A stretch of 64,000 nucleotides of DNA from Caldicellulosiruptor diazotrophicus (GTDB taxonomy: Bacteria > Bacillota > Thermoanaerobacteria > Caldicellulosiruptorales > Caldicellulosiruptoraceae), in assembly GCF_017347585.1 (NCBI RefSeq), contig NZ_AP024480.1, forward strand, positions 186,001-250,000, written 5' to 3'. A program made the translations under genes and the position numbers. Shown here piece after piece: positions 52,492-61,371 of this stretch (positions are counted from its first letter, which is position 1; each line of letters starts with the position of its first letter). Under the pieces are notes generated by a model. That model made no database searches, had not been told where the DNA came from, and worked only from the letters and a program-made list of their open reading frames with translations.

Positions 52492-52629
52492 ATGAAAGAG
52501 GAAAATGTTAAGGTTAAAAGGACAATATTAAACTTCTTAAAAATGTACTCATCATTTATATTTTCTTTGCAATATGTTTCATTGCTTTTCAATATTGCTT
52601 GTATTATAATTGAAATTGCCCAAAAATGA
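52492..52629 (+). CDS. Possible 45-residue hydrophobic small protein
   Basis: A strong box GGGGAGGAG (52476-52484) lies seven bases before an ATG opening a 45-codon frame. The product starts with a charged segment (MKEENVKVKRTILNFLK) and continues with a hydrophobic segment of about 25 residues, suggesting a small membrane protein. It lies 40 bases upstream of the AraC-type regulator in the same direction. I recognise no family. It may be a leader peptide for the regulator or a chance frame. Confidence 0.4.
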   Translation: MKEENVKVKRTILNFLKMYSSFIFSLQYVSLLFNIACIIIEIAQK

Positions 52630-52669
52630 GGCTTTAAATATATGATATTTGAGGAGGATTTTTTTAAGT

Positions 52670-54991
52670 ATGTTCAAGAAAATACTGTGGCGATTTGTAT
52701 TTTCATATCTTGTTATTTTTATAATTCCGCTTTTGATAGGTATTGGGTCTTATTTTAGTATAAAAAACATAATGATGAGTAGCCTATATAGGTATAACAA
52801 AACTGCCCTTACCCAGCTTGAAGATAAGGTTGAAAATGAGATTGTAAAGTCTGTTGAATCTCTTGCAGATTGGATAAATTTAAATCCCTATTATTTTATT
52901 TTTCTTCCTGAAGCCAAAGAAGCGCTTGATAGCAGCGATAGACTTCTTAATATCAGAAATCTTTGCAGAGAGATATATTCACAGACATATAAAAATTCAT
53001 ACATAATAGATGCTTTTATATACATTCCTTCTGAGAACATCATTGTTGGTCCATCATATACTACAACACCTTATAATTACTATACATACATCAACAGACC
53101 ACTTAATATGAGTTTTGAAAAATGGCTTGAGTTTTTGAGCGGTGAATACAAGATGAAATATATACCTTCTTTTAAGATAAAAGCAGACTATAAAAATCTT
53201 TCTACAATTGTGTTTGCAAATACCTTATCAAGATGGATAATAGATGGTAAAAATGCGAATGTGTTTGTAATAATAGACCAAAGCAAGATTGTCAGTACAA
53301 TGAAAGAAATTGTGAGCTATCCTAAAGGGATACTTTGGATTCTGGATAGAGACAACAATCAGGTTCTTAAAGTTTCTGCAGACAAACAGGACATATCTTT
53401 GCCAAAACTCAACTTTTCAATCTACAATGACTTTAGAATTCAAGAACTGACATTGAATGGTGAAAAATGGATAATATATTATGTTATATCACCTATTTAT
53501 GGTTGGAAATATATATCCATGGTACCTGTCAACAGCTTTTTTGAAGAGATACGTAAAATTCGCAATCTGAGTCTTATTCTTCTTGGGTTTATGAGTATAA
53601 TTGGCAGTATACTCATATTTTTCTTCAGTATGCAAAACTACAGACCGCTGAGCGAAATAAAAAGATTGTTGCAAGCAGGAAATGAAACAAAGAGCTTTGA
53701 ACTTGAAAAGAACGAATTTGATTTTATAAGAGACCTTGTTTTGCAAACACTTTCTAAAGAAGAAGAATTGAAAAAACAAATAATGAGATTTTCTCCAATC
53801 ATAAAAAACAATTTGTTGTATCAGTTACTTCTTGGCAGTATATTACCTGAAAATATAGGTGAGTTAGAACTAAAAACCCTTGAAATGCAAAGACAGGATG
53901 CAAAGTTTTTGGTATGTTTGATTGAGATTGATGACTGCTCTGGGTTTATAAAGGGTGAGAGTGATAGTGAATATTCTCTTGTAACCCTCGTTGTTACGAA
54001 CGTTATGGATGAGCTTTTGGAGACAAATGGTTTTAAACACTGGGATGTGTTGTTTTCAAGGACAAAGCTGAGTGTTATCATTGAGGTTATAGATAATGTT
54101 AAAGACAGTATTAAAAAGCTTACAGAAATATTTGGAAATATGATAGAGTTTTTAGAGAAAAATTTTTCAATTTATATGTCTGTGGGTATAAGCGGAGAGG
54201 TTATGGGAATAATAAACTTAAAATTTGCATATGAACAGGCTGAAAAGGTTCTTTCATTGAAATTTGTAAAACCTAACATGAAGATTTTTAAATTTTCTGA
54301 GCTCTCTCAAGATATAACGTCCGAAAAAGAGTTTTTGCCTAAGGATATTGAAAATAAAATTGTAAATATTGTTAAAGAAGGTAAGGTTGAAGGGGTTTAT
54401 GAGGTATTTGAAAATATCAAAAATCATATAACAGCGGCAAACTCACCTCATATGGCCAAGATGATACTTATATATCTTTACGGGCTTTACTATCAGCTTT
54501 TAAACAGTATTCCAAACAAGGTTGGGGAAAAACAAAAACCAGAGCCAGAAAAGGTTATGAGATTAATAATTGAAGAGAAGAATCCCAAGAAGGTTCTTCA
54601 GTCAATACAGGAAGACTTTAAAATACTTACAGAAAATGTAATAGTTAACAAGCAGAAAATAGGCAATGACTTAATTTCAAATATTTTGGACTTTATTCAT
54701 CAGCAGTATTCAAGTTCTGAGATATCACTTTCTACAATTGCAGAAAAATTTAACATAACTCCACAGTATCTTTCAGCAATATTCAAAGAGAAGGCTGGTC
54801 AGAACATCAGTGATTATATCCAAAGCTTGAGAATGAACAAAGCTAAGGAACTTCTTCTTACAACTGACTATTCTGTTTCTCAAATAGCGAAAATGATAGG
54901 ATATACAGAGGTAAGTGGTTTTACAAAGGCTTTTAAAAAGGTTGAGGGTATATCACCCAACAAGTTTAGAGAGCTCAATAAAATACAATAA
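52670..54991 (+). CDS. Membrane-bound AraC-family regulator (YesN/LplR-like) with extracellular sensor
   Basis: This 773-residue protein joins an extracellular sensor to DNA binding. A first transmembrane segment is at about 10-32. A Cache-like domain outside the cell follows, with the typical end GWKYISMVPVNSFFEEI. A second segment lies at about 300-322, then a cytoplasmic linker with signalling helices, and a C-terminal AraC HTH domain at about 683-772 (SLSTIAEKFNITPQYLSAIFKEKAG and SQIAKMIGYTEVSGFTKAFKK). Such regulators control adjacent Lpl-type sugar transporter operons. It is divergent from the binding-protein gene. The ATG at 52670 is chosen because GAGGAGG precedes it. Confidence 0.92.
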   Translation: MFKKILWRFVFSYLVIFIIPLLIGIGSYFSIKNIMMSSLYRYNKTALTQLEDKVENEIVKSVESLADWINLNPYYFIFLPEAKEALDSSDRLLNIRNLCREIYSQTYKNSYIIDAFIYIPSENIIVGPSYTTTPYNYYTYINRPLNMSFEKWLEFLSGEYKMKYIPSFKIKADYKNLSTIVFANTLSRWIIDGKNANVFVIIDQSKIVSTMKEIVSYPKGILWILDRDNNQVLKVSADKQDISLPKLNFSIYNDFRIQELTLNGEKWIIYYVISPIYGWKYISMVPVNSFFEEIRKIRNLSLILLGFMSIIGSILIFFFSMQNYRPLSEIKRLLQAGNETKSFELEKNEFDFIRDLVLQTLSKEEELKKQIMRFSPIIKNNLLYQLLLGSILPENIGELELKTLEMQRQDAKFLVCLIEIDDCSGFIKGESDSEYSLVTLVVTNVMDELLETNGFKHWDVLFSRTKLSVIIEVIDNVKDSIKKLTEIFGNMIEFLEKNFSIYMSVGISGEVMGIINLKFAYEQAEKVLSLKFVKPNMKIFKFSELSQDITSEKEFLPKDIENKIVNIVKEGKVEGVYEVFENIKNHITAANSPHMAKMILIYLYGLYYQLLNSIPNKVGEKQKPEPEKVMRLIIEEKNPKKVLQSIQEDFKILTENVIVNKQKIGNDLISNILDFIHQQYSSSEISLSTIAEKFNITPQYLSAIFKEKAGQNISDYIQSLRMNKAKELLLTTDYSVSQIAKMIGYTEVSGFTKAFKKVEGISPNKFRELNKIQ

Positions 54992-55050
54992 AAAAAGAGC
55001 GGGAGGGAGAAGAAATTTTGGTTTCTAACTTCCTTCCCGCTCAGATTATT
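54991..55050. terminator. Bidirectional terminator between AraC regulator and transketolase-like gene
   Basis: GAGCGGGAGGGAG (54997-55009) pairs with CTTCCTTCCCGCTC (55029-55042) across a 19-base loop. A-tracts precede it, and the U-tract follows after a few bases on the forward strand. Confidence 0.8.
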
Positions 55051-55073
55051 TTTAACCGAATTGCTGGGGGATG

Positions 55074-57359
55074 CTATAAGATATTTTTCAACCTTGCAAT
55101 TCTTTTTTCTCTATCCCTTACAAACCTTTCAATGCCGTTATAAATGCTATCACAGTCCAAGTGCGCTTCTTTTAAAACTTCATCAACTGTTCCACCTGTT
55201 CGCCAGTTATTATCCCAGTCGCTTGAAAGAGAATATTCTTCTGAAACCTTAGAAAATATCCAGTCTTGCATAAGTTTTTTGCTTTCATTTGTAACAACCA
55301 TTGAATCTATCCAGTCTTCAATAGGCAAAACCTTGTTTTTGTATGTTTCATCTTGCATCATGAAAAGCTCATAACTTGGTGCAGCTATTATTTTAAGGTT
55401 AAAATCTTTTCTTAGTTGTGGCAAGATTTTTATCAAATTGTATGTTGTGCTTGTACCTCTTACGATTATTGTTCCGTCCTTTTTTCTGTCTGGGTCAAAG
55501 TCGTTTATTATATAAGCACCTTTTGCAGCTTCGAAATGAGATGGGATGCCAAGTGCGCTTCTGTCTGGTATTTCAATCGGTGGTCTTGTAAGATGCAAAG
55601 CTATATTATTGATATCTGTTGCAAGTGCAGCGCCAAGTAAAACAGGTACTTCGTTATGTTCCCATGGATAGAGATTTATAATCTTTCCTTTTGGGAACAG
55701 TTGCAATACACCTGGTTCAAATATTCCAAAGTGTGTTCTTGAATCTTCTGCAGTCTCTGGTCCAGAATGACCTGCAACCCAGATGACTTTGCCAAATTTT
55801 ATTGGAGAGTCTTGAGCCATCTGTGAAAAAAGCCTTATTGCGCCGTATTTGAGATACATAAACGAACCATACGTTGATGTTATAGCCCAAAAGCCATTAA
55901 AATCTTCATGTGGATTTTCACTCAAGTTTACAGTTGCTAAACCTGCACATACACCAGCATTTAAAAACTCTGTAATTGCAGATGGTAAAATTGCTCCGTT
56001 TATATTCTTTTCTCTGTCATATACTCCAAAACCACCAAAATCATCTTTTCCAAGACCAAAACCGTGAAGGTTGGTTGACTCTGTAAGGTCGGCAGATGTT
56101 GCAATCACAAGAGGTCTTCCATACTTTTTGCCGATTACACCGTTTATATACATTCCCCATTTTGCTAAAGCTGATCTGTTTGGAACATTTTCGCCTGGCT
56201 TTGCAAAAAGCCAGTCAGGATAGTTTTTGTAATCATAGATAGCCGTGTCTTTATATGGATTTTGGTTTAGAACAAATGTTGAAGGTGCTTCTTTTGGCAG
56301 AGTTTCTGCAATTTCAATAAGTGTGTCTGTGATATACTTTAAAAGCTCTTCATCTGATGTAAGTACCCTGTTTATAATCTTGAGGTTTTCTTCCCATTGT
56401 TTTTTCTCTTCATCCGGGTCAGATGACGCAGGTTTTCCAAAACCTACAAATTCTACACCACACTTTTCCATGAAAGGTTTTCTTGTCTCCCAGAAAATCT
56501 CTGAGTTTTTCTTGTGTGGCACACCGTGAGATTTGTTGTCATACACGCCATACTCATATCCTTTTTTGGTCTTAAACCACATAAAATTAGGAATATTCTC
56601 ATTTGCTTCTTCAACTGCTTTTTTAATGGTATAGTAGACATCCTGCCAGCTATGACCGTTCATTGTTCCAAAAACCTTCCAGCCATGGGCAGAAAACCAT
56701 TCTTCAGGTGTACCATACACAACAGAAGAAAAAGGTCTGTCATCTATTCCAAAATCGTTCCAGTCTAGCAGCCAAAAAAGATTTCCAAGACCATATGCCC
56801 ATGCGCCGTTTTGAGACTCATGAGTTACGCCGGCTGTCAGCGCACCTTCACCTTCAATCAAGAATACCTTTACATTTTGAAGCCCAGCTTTTTTGAGTGC
56901 CAAAGCTTGCCCAACAGATGCAGGAAGACCATGGGCAGAAGGTCCTGTGTTGAATTTCAAAAGCAGCGTTTTCCCGCTTGACTCGGCATGGCCAGGAAGT
57001 CCGCCTCTGTGCCTGAAAGTGAGAAGGTCGTAGTATCGTACAAGTTTATCTTCAGCAATCAGATACTTTCCATCTTTGGTTTGTCTGTACATCTCATTAA
57101 AAGCATCGCCAATAACTGCAAAAAGAGAATAGATTATCGGGATTGTATGTCCAGCTGAGAGAATTAGCCTGTCGTTAAATCTATATTCAGGCTTTCTAAT
57201 ATCATATAACATCTTTTTTCCAAATAAAAGAGAGATAAGCATGTGAGCTTTTGAGTGAGACCCACCAGGATGACCGCTCTGCCTATAATTTAGAGTAAAA
57301 TCAAGATACTGATAAGTTATGTCTTTAATCTTTTCCCAGAATTGAAATTCTTTCTCCAT
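55074..57359 (-). CDS. Atypical transketolase-like thiamine-diphosphate enzyme
   Basis: This 761-residue protein has the three parts of a transketolase. The N-terminal ThDP domain has SGHPGGSHSKAHMLISLLFG, LPASVGQALALKKAG and FLIEGEGALTAGVTHESQNGAWAYGLGNLFWLLDWND; here EGE-GALTAG-15-N replaces the classical GDG...N ThDP loop. The pyrimidine domain carries TSADLTESTNLHGFG, and a C-terminal domain follows. It is clearly longer than, and different from, housekeeping transketolase (about 620-670 residues). A related reaction on an unusual ketose or an inositol/uronate breakdown product is possible. It is single-cistron, with an extended -10 promoter at 57408 and a GGGAGG box. Confidence 0.8.
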   Translation of the reverse strand: MEKEFQFWEKIKDITYQYLDFTLNYRQSGHPGGSHSKAHMLISLLFGKKMLYDIRKPEYRFNDRLILSAGHTIPIIYSLFAVIGDAFNEMYRQTKDGKYLIAEDKLVRYYDLLTFRHRGGLPGHAESSGKTLLLKFNTGPSAHGLPASVGQALALKKAGLQNVKVFLIEGEGALTAGVTHESQNGAWAYGLGNLFWLLDWNDFGIDDRPFSSVVYGTPEEWFSAHGWKVFGTMNGHSWQDVYYTIKKAVEEANENIPNFMWFKTKKGYEYGVYDNKSHGVPHKKNSEIFWETRKPFMEKCGVEFVGFGKPASSDPDEEKKQWEENLKIINRVLTSDEELLKYITDTLIEIAETLPKEAPSTFVLNQNPYKDTAIYDYKNYPDWLFAKPGENVPNRSALAKWGMYINGVIGKKYGRPLVIATSADLTESTNLHGFGLGKDDFGGFGVYDREKNINGAILPSAITEFLNAGVCAGLATVNLSENPHEDFNGFWAITSTYGSFMYLKYGAIRLFSQMAQDSPIKFGKVIWVAGHSGPETAEDSRTHFGIFEPGVLQLFPKGKIINLYPWEHNEVPVLLGAALATDINNIALHLTRPPIEIPDRSALGIPSHFEAAKGAYIINDFDPDRKKDGTIIVRGTSTTYNLIKILPQLRKDFNLKIIAAPSYELFMMQDETYKNKVLPIEDWIDSMVVTNESKKLMQDWIFSKVSEEYSLSSDWDNNWRTGGTVDEVLKEAHLDCDSIYNGIERFVRDREKRIARLKNIL

Positions 57360-57698
57360 CTTAAACCTCCCACATTATTGTTCATTATTTCTACTACTTT
57401 GAGCTTAATTATAACAGTAAAATGTAATAAATTAAAGTGGATTGTTTTAAGTTTAAAGCGAAAATTTTAAGATAATTGTTTAACAAAATGTTGTTGTTTT
57501 GAACGAATTTAGATTCAAAAACCATAAAATATATTCAAAAATCCTTAAACAAAATATTTGAATTTTATTTAATTATGTTGACTTTTTATCCCTGAGCATT
57601 TACAATTGAATATTATCTACCTATCAAATTTTTAATGGTATAATATTTTGAAAACCATACTGATTTTTTGATCGAAATTTCAAAAGGGGGTCAGAGCG
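57360..57698. other. Divergent intergenic region with two extended -10 promoters
   Basis: This 339-base AT-rich region contains a reverse promoter with TGTTATAAT (reverse complement of 57408-57416) for the transketolase-like gene. It also contains a forward promoter with TGGTATAAT (57636-57644) for the AEC carrier gene. Neither has a good -35 box. I see no small gene, riboswitch or cre site. Confidence 0.45.
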
Positions 57699-58649
57699 TT
57701 GCTGCATACATTTGTCAATGCCATTCAGGGTGTACTTGTGATTTTATTTGTTCTCATGCTTGGATATTTTCTTGCAAAGACCAAATGGTTTGACTCAAAA
57801 ATATCAGACCTTTTTGCAAAGGTTGTTGTAAATGTGTCGCTACCACTTTACATGATAGCAAACCTCACCTCAACATTTACAAAAAATGAACTTGAACATT
57901 CAGCAAGAGGGCTTTTGATACCGTTCTTGTCAATATTACTATCTTATTTTGTAGCTATGGTAATTGCAAGGGTTGCAAATGTAAATAATCACAGGAGAGG
58001 ACTTTTTGCTGCCATATTTTCTCTTTCAAACTCAATTTTTGTAGGGCTTCCTATGTCTCTTGCACTTTTTGGAGATGTCGCAACACCTTATACACTGCTT
58101 TATTACATGGCAAACACTACAATCTGGTGGACACTTGGTGTATATGGAATTATTAAAGACAACAGAGAAGAAAAACAAAATGTTTTGAGTATAGATACTC
58201 TGAGACGTATATTTAATCCTCCTCTGATAGGATTTTTAATAGGAGTTGCTCTTATACTTTTACAGATAAAACTTCCAAAATTTATATTTGACAGTTTTAA
58301 AATGGTAGGAGGGCTTACCACCCCCCTTTCCATCTTCTGTGTGGGAATAACAATGTATGAGATGGGGTTTAAAAATTTCAGATTAGACAAAGATAGTATT
58401 TTAGTATTTACAGGAAGATTTATTGTTACGCCTTTTATTACATGGCTTCTTTCACATTTTATTCCCGTTCCTAAACTCATGCGAGATGTGTTTATCATAA
58501 TGTCTGCTATGCCTGTGATGGTAAATTCAGCTATAATTTCAAGAGTATATAATGGTGACTATGAATTTGCTACTGCTATGATTACGTATTCAACCGTATT
58601 TTCGGTTGTAATAATGCCGTTTTTGATGGTGCTAGTTAAGATTATTTAG
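57699..58649 (+). CDS. Auxin efflux carrier (AEC) family transporter
   Basis: This 316-residue membrane protein has ten hydrophobic segments in two halves. The first holds LFVLMLGYFLAKTKWFD and NVSLPLYMIANLTSTF; the second holds SIFCVGITMYEMGF and FIIMSAMPVMVNSAIISRVYNGDYEFATAMITYSTVFSVVIMPFLM. Bacterial AEC proteins move malate or other small carboxylates, and the direction and substrate are unknown. It starts at TTG (57699) behind AAAAGGGGG. Its stop overlaps by eight bases the end of the convergent MFS gene. Confidence 0.85.
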   Translation: MLHTFVNAIQGVLVILFVLMLGYFLAKTKWFDSKISDLFAKVVVNVSLPLYMIANLTSTFTKNELEHSARGLLIPFLSILLSYFVAMVIARVANVNNHRRGLFAAIFSLSNSIFVGLPMSLALFGDVATPYTLLYYMANTTIWWTLGVYGIIKDNREEKQNVLSIDTLRRIFNPPLIGFLIGVALILLQIKLPKFIFDSFKMVGGLTTPLSIFCVGITMYEMGFKNFRLDKDSILVFTGRFIVTPFITWLLSHFIPVPKLMRDVFIIMSAMPVMVNSAIISRVYNGDYEFATAMITYSTVFSVVIMPFLMVLVKII

Positions 58650-59874
58650 TTTTCTCAAGATTCTTTTTCTTAAAGGTGGTGATAAGAACAATTGTAGTCA
58701 ATACTATGGTAACAAATCCAGGAATATAAAATCCAGCCCAGGGGGAGATTTTTTGAGAAATTGTTCCTGTAAAGAGGTTTCCAATTGGCGTTGTTCCAGC
58801 ATTGCAAAGAAAGTAGATGCTCAGCACCCTTGCTCTAAAGTCATCACTCGATGAAAGCTGCAAAAGAGCGTTTGAGCTTGTGTTAAAACTTATTGCAAGA
58901 AGACCAACAAATACAAACAGTACACAAGCTACTGCATAGCTTTTGTTAAAGCCAAGAAAAATGTAAACTAATGACACAAAAAGAATGAACTTAAAAAGGA
59001 GATTTAAATTAATCTTTTCCTTTCTTCTTGTAGCTGTCAAAAATGCGCCTATAAGTGATCCAATTCCCATCGATGACATTAAAAGTCCAAAACCTGTTTC
59101 ATTTCTGCCCAGAGCAAGTTTTGCATACACAGGGATAAGAACATTAAAATTGAGTATGAATGTGCCCATGATTAAAACAAGCGATATTGCTCTCAAAAGT
59201 ACTTTTGTCTTATACACATACTTGAGCCCTTCTATCACCTCCGCAAAAACACTTTTACCATTTTTCTCTTTTTGAGGCTCTTTGGCGTCAATCATAAATA
59301 CGCCTATAATGACCGGTACAAAACTTATGGCGTTTGCCAAAAAACACATTTCAATTCCAACTGTTGATATTACCAAGCTTGCAACAGCAGGGCCTATGAT
59401 TCTTGCAAGGTTGAAAATCATAGAGTTAAGACCAACTGCGTTTGGTAGGTCTTCTTTTCCAACAAGGGTTATCATGTAAGACTGTCTTGCAGGATTATCA
59501 AATGTTGTAACAAAACCTCTCATCAGTGCTAAAACTACTAAGTGCCAGTAACGAACTGTGTGAGTATATGTAATCAAAAATAGAGTGAAAGCAAAAAGTA
59601 GAAGAAGGCTTTGGGTTAACAAAATAATCTTTCTTTTTTGCCTTTTATCAAGTATTGCACCTGCAAAAAGTGAAATAAACATTACAGGCACTTGTTCACA
59701 TGCAGTGACGATACTTAAAAGCAACGCTGAGTTTGTAAGCTCTAAAGCCAGCCATTGCATTGCCATATTCTGCATCCATGAACCAATTACCGATATTGCC
59801 TGCCCAAACCAGTAATACCGGTAGTTTTTGTGCCGGAGGGATCTGAATGGTCCAGACATTAAAACAAGTTGCAT
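58642..59874 (-). CDS. MFS transporter, MFS_3/enterobactin-exporter-like
   Basis: This 410-residue carrier has 12 hydrophobic segments. FRSLRHKNYRYYWFGQAISVIGSWMQNMAMQWLALELTNSA and the loop GAILDKRQKRKIILLTQ are typical of the MFS_3 transmembrane effector group, which includes EntS and many drug or siderophore exporters. Other marks are RGFVTTFDNPARQSYMITLVGKEDLPNAVGLNSM in the first half. Efflux is likely, but the substrate is unknown. The ATG follows AAGGTGG at about eight bases. A consensus promoter at 59984-60012 and a palindrome downstream of it suggest local control. Confidence 0.9.
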   Translation of the reverse strand: MQLVLMSGPFRSLRHKNYRYYWFGQAISVIGSWMQNMAMQWLALELTNSALLLSIVTACEQVPVMFISLFAGAILDKRQKRKIILLTQSLLLLFAFTLFLITYTHTVRYWHLVVLALMRGFVTTFDNPARQSYMITLVGKEDLPNAVGLNSMIFNLARIIGPAVASLVISTVGIEMCFLANAISFVPVIIGVFMIDAKEPQKEKNGKSVFAEVIEGLKYVYKTKVLLRAISLVLIMGTFILNFNVLIPVYAKLALGRNETGFGLLMSSMGIGSLIGAFLTATRRKEKINLNLLFKFILFVSLVYIFLGFNKSYAVACVLFVFVGLLAISFNTSSNALLQLSSSDDFRARVLSIYFLCNAGTTPIGNLFTGTISQKISPWAGFYIPGFVTIVLTTIVLITTFKKKNLEKTK

Positions 59875-60207
59875 TGTTTTTCCACCTTCTTGTAGATATT
59901 ATGAGGAATATATTTGATTTTTGTGGGGAAAAAGTCTCACACTCCTTTTGATATTAAATTTTAATATAACACCTCTTGAAATTATTATAACATCTGAACT
60001 AATCACAATCAAATTAGCTTTTTTAAAATAGTTAATATACACAAATTTAATTGGGTATTGTGCACAAATATAAGGTTACTAAAAAAAAATCAAGAAGAAT
60101 TCAATAGCAATACATATAAAAATTTTGTGTTATTATGTTGAATATTTTTGAGGTAGAAAGTAAAATAGATATAAAGAAGAATTTTGAAAAACAAGGGAGT
60201 GTTTCTA
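59875..60207. other. Divergent intergenic region, MFS and esterase genes
   Basis: This 333-base AT-rich region holds the reverse promoter of the MFS gene: TTGATT (60007-60012), 17 bases, TATAAT (59984-59989). The palindrome ATATTAAATTTTAATAT (59951-59967) lies about 10 bases downstream of the predicted start and may be an operator. The forward promoter for the esterase is at 60138. No small gene was seen. Confidence 0.5.
60138..60166 (+). promoter_or_regulatory. Promoter of the CE12-like esterase gene
   Basis: TTGAAT (60138-60143), a 17-base spacer and TAAAAT (60161-60166) place a start about 35 bases before the ATG. Confidence 0.55.
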
Positions 60208-61230
60208 ATGGTATTTAAATTCAATTTTGAGCCTGTTGTGAAGGATGATTTTATAAATGTCAGTGGTAGCACAATCTACTGTAAGGATAAAGGCTATGGT
60301 TTTGAGAGTTTTAAGTTTAAAGTAGATGTCCCAAACGGCAACTACGATGTTAAGCTTGTGCTCAGAAATCTAAAAAAAGATGTTGCAAGTGCGACCATAA
60401 TGGTTTTCCCAAGAAGACTTATGATAAAGGACGCACAAATTAAAAGGGGAGATATATATGAAGAGGAGTTTACAGTAAATGTTAAGAATGAAAAGATAAT
60501 TTTTGAGATTGAAACTGATGGTGCTGAGGTTTGTAGTATAGAAATTAAAGAAGCCCAAAATCCTATTGTTATTTATCTTGCGGGAGACTCTACTGTATGT
60601 GACCAGGAAAATTTGCCTTTTGCTGGTTGGGGTCAAGCGCTTGGCTGCTTTTTCAAAAAAGGAGTTTCTATTTCCAATCATGCCTACTCTGGAAGATCAT
60701 CTAAAAGTTTTATCGAAGAGGGAAGGTTAGATCAAATTCTTCAGACCATAAAAGAGGGTGATTATCTTTTCATCCAGTTTGGTCACAATGACCAGAAGGA
60801 TGATAAAAGATATACTGAGGCAAATACTACATATAAGATAATGTTAAAGGTTTATATAGATGAGGCGCGAAAAAGAGGATCTGTGCCGGTTTTAGTGACA
60901 CCTGTTGCACGAAGACATTTTGGTGAAAATGGGAAAATTATTGGCAGCGGACTTCATTTTGATTATCCTAGGGCTATGAGAGAGTTGGCAGAGGAAGAAA
61001 ATGTTTTTCTGATTGATTTGCTTGAAATGAGTTCCCAGCTTTATGAAAAACTTGGGGTTGAAGAGTCAAAAAAGCTCTTTGTGTATGCAAAGCCGGGGGA
61101 GTATCCCCAGTTTCCTGAAGGTATAGAAGACAATACACACTTTAATATGTATGGTGCTTATGAGATTGCAAAGCTTGTGGTTGAGGGGATAAAGAAAGTA
61201 GATTTGAAACTCAGAGAGTACCTGAGATAG
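60208..61230 (+). CDS. SGNH/GDSL esterase, rhamnogalacturonan acetylesterase-like (CE12)
   Basis: This 340-residue enzyme should remove acetyl groups from pectin-derived or other sugars. An N-terminal beta domain of about 115 residues (FEPVVKDDFINVSGSTIYCKDKGYGF) resembles the sugar-binding-like domain of RhgT/YesT proteins. The SGNH core has S128 in YLAGDSTVCDQE, a glycine in HAYSGRSSKSFIEEG, N in FIQFGHNDQKDD, and D308 and H311 in EDNTHFNMYGAYE. No signal peptide is found, so it acts on imported oligosaccharides. The ATG at 60208 follows AAGGGAG at about nine bases; the longer in-frame TTG start lies upstream of that box and is rejected. Confidence 0.88.
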   Translation: MVFKFNFEPVVKDDFINVSGSTIYCKDKGYGFESFKFKVDVPNGNYDVKLVLRNLKKDVASATIMVFPRRLMIKDAQIKRGDIYEEEFTVNVKNEKIIFEIETDGAEVCSIEIKEAQNPIVIYLAGDSTVCDQENLPFAGWGQALGCFFKKGVSISNHAYSGRSSKSFIEEGRLDQILQTIKEGDYLFIQFGHNDQKDDKRYTEANTTYKIMLKVYIDEARKRGSVPVLVTPVARRHFGENGKIIGSGLHFDYPRAMRELAEEENVFLIDLLEMSSQLYEKLGVEESKKLFVYAKPGEYPQFPEGIEDNTHFNMYGAYEIAKLVVEGIKKVDLKLREYLR

Positions 61231-61244
61231 AAAATTTTGTTATT

Positions 61245-61280
61245 GCTGCCTGAAAAAATTTCTCTGGCAGCTTTTTTTGT
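61245..61280 (+). terminator. Terminator of the esterase gene
   Basis: GCTGCC and GGCAGC pair across a short AT-rich loop, with extra AA/TT pairs inside, and are followed by TTTTTTT. It lies within 50 bases of the esterase stop. Confidence 0.85.
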
Positions 61281-61300
61281 GTTTAAAATAAATGTTCACA

Positions 61301-61329
61301 TTGTTATTTTTCAAACATAGGTATATAAT
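61301..61329 (+). promoter_or_regulatory. Promoter of glmM
   Basis: TTGTTA (61301-61306), a 17-base spacer and TATAAT (61324-61329) precede glmM by about 40 bases. Confidence 0.65.
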
Positions 61330-61371
61330 AGATAAAGTAATAAATCACTTTCATATGAAAGGGGGAAGAGA

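Noticed and set aside
58642-58649. Eight-base overlap of convergent genes as a sign of error
   Set aside because: Both proteins are full length with natural ends; short tail-to-tail overlaps are common.
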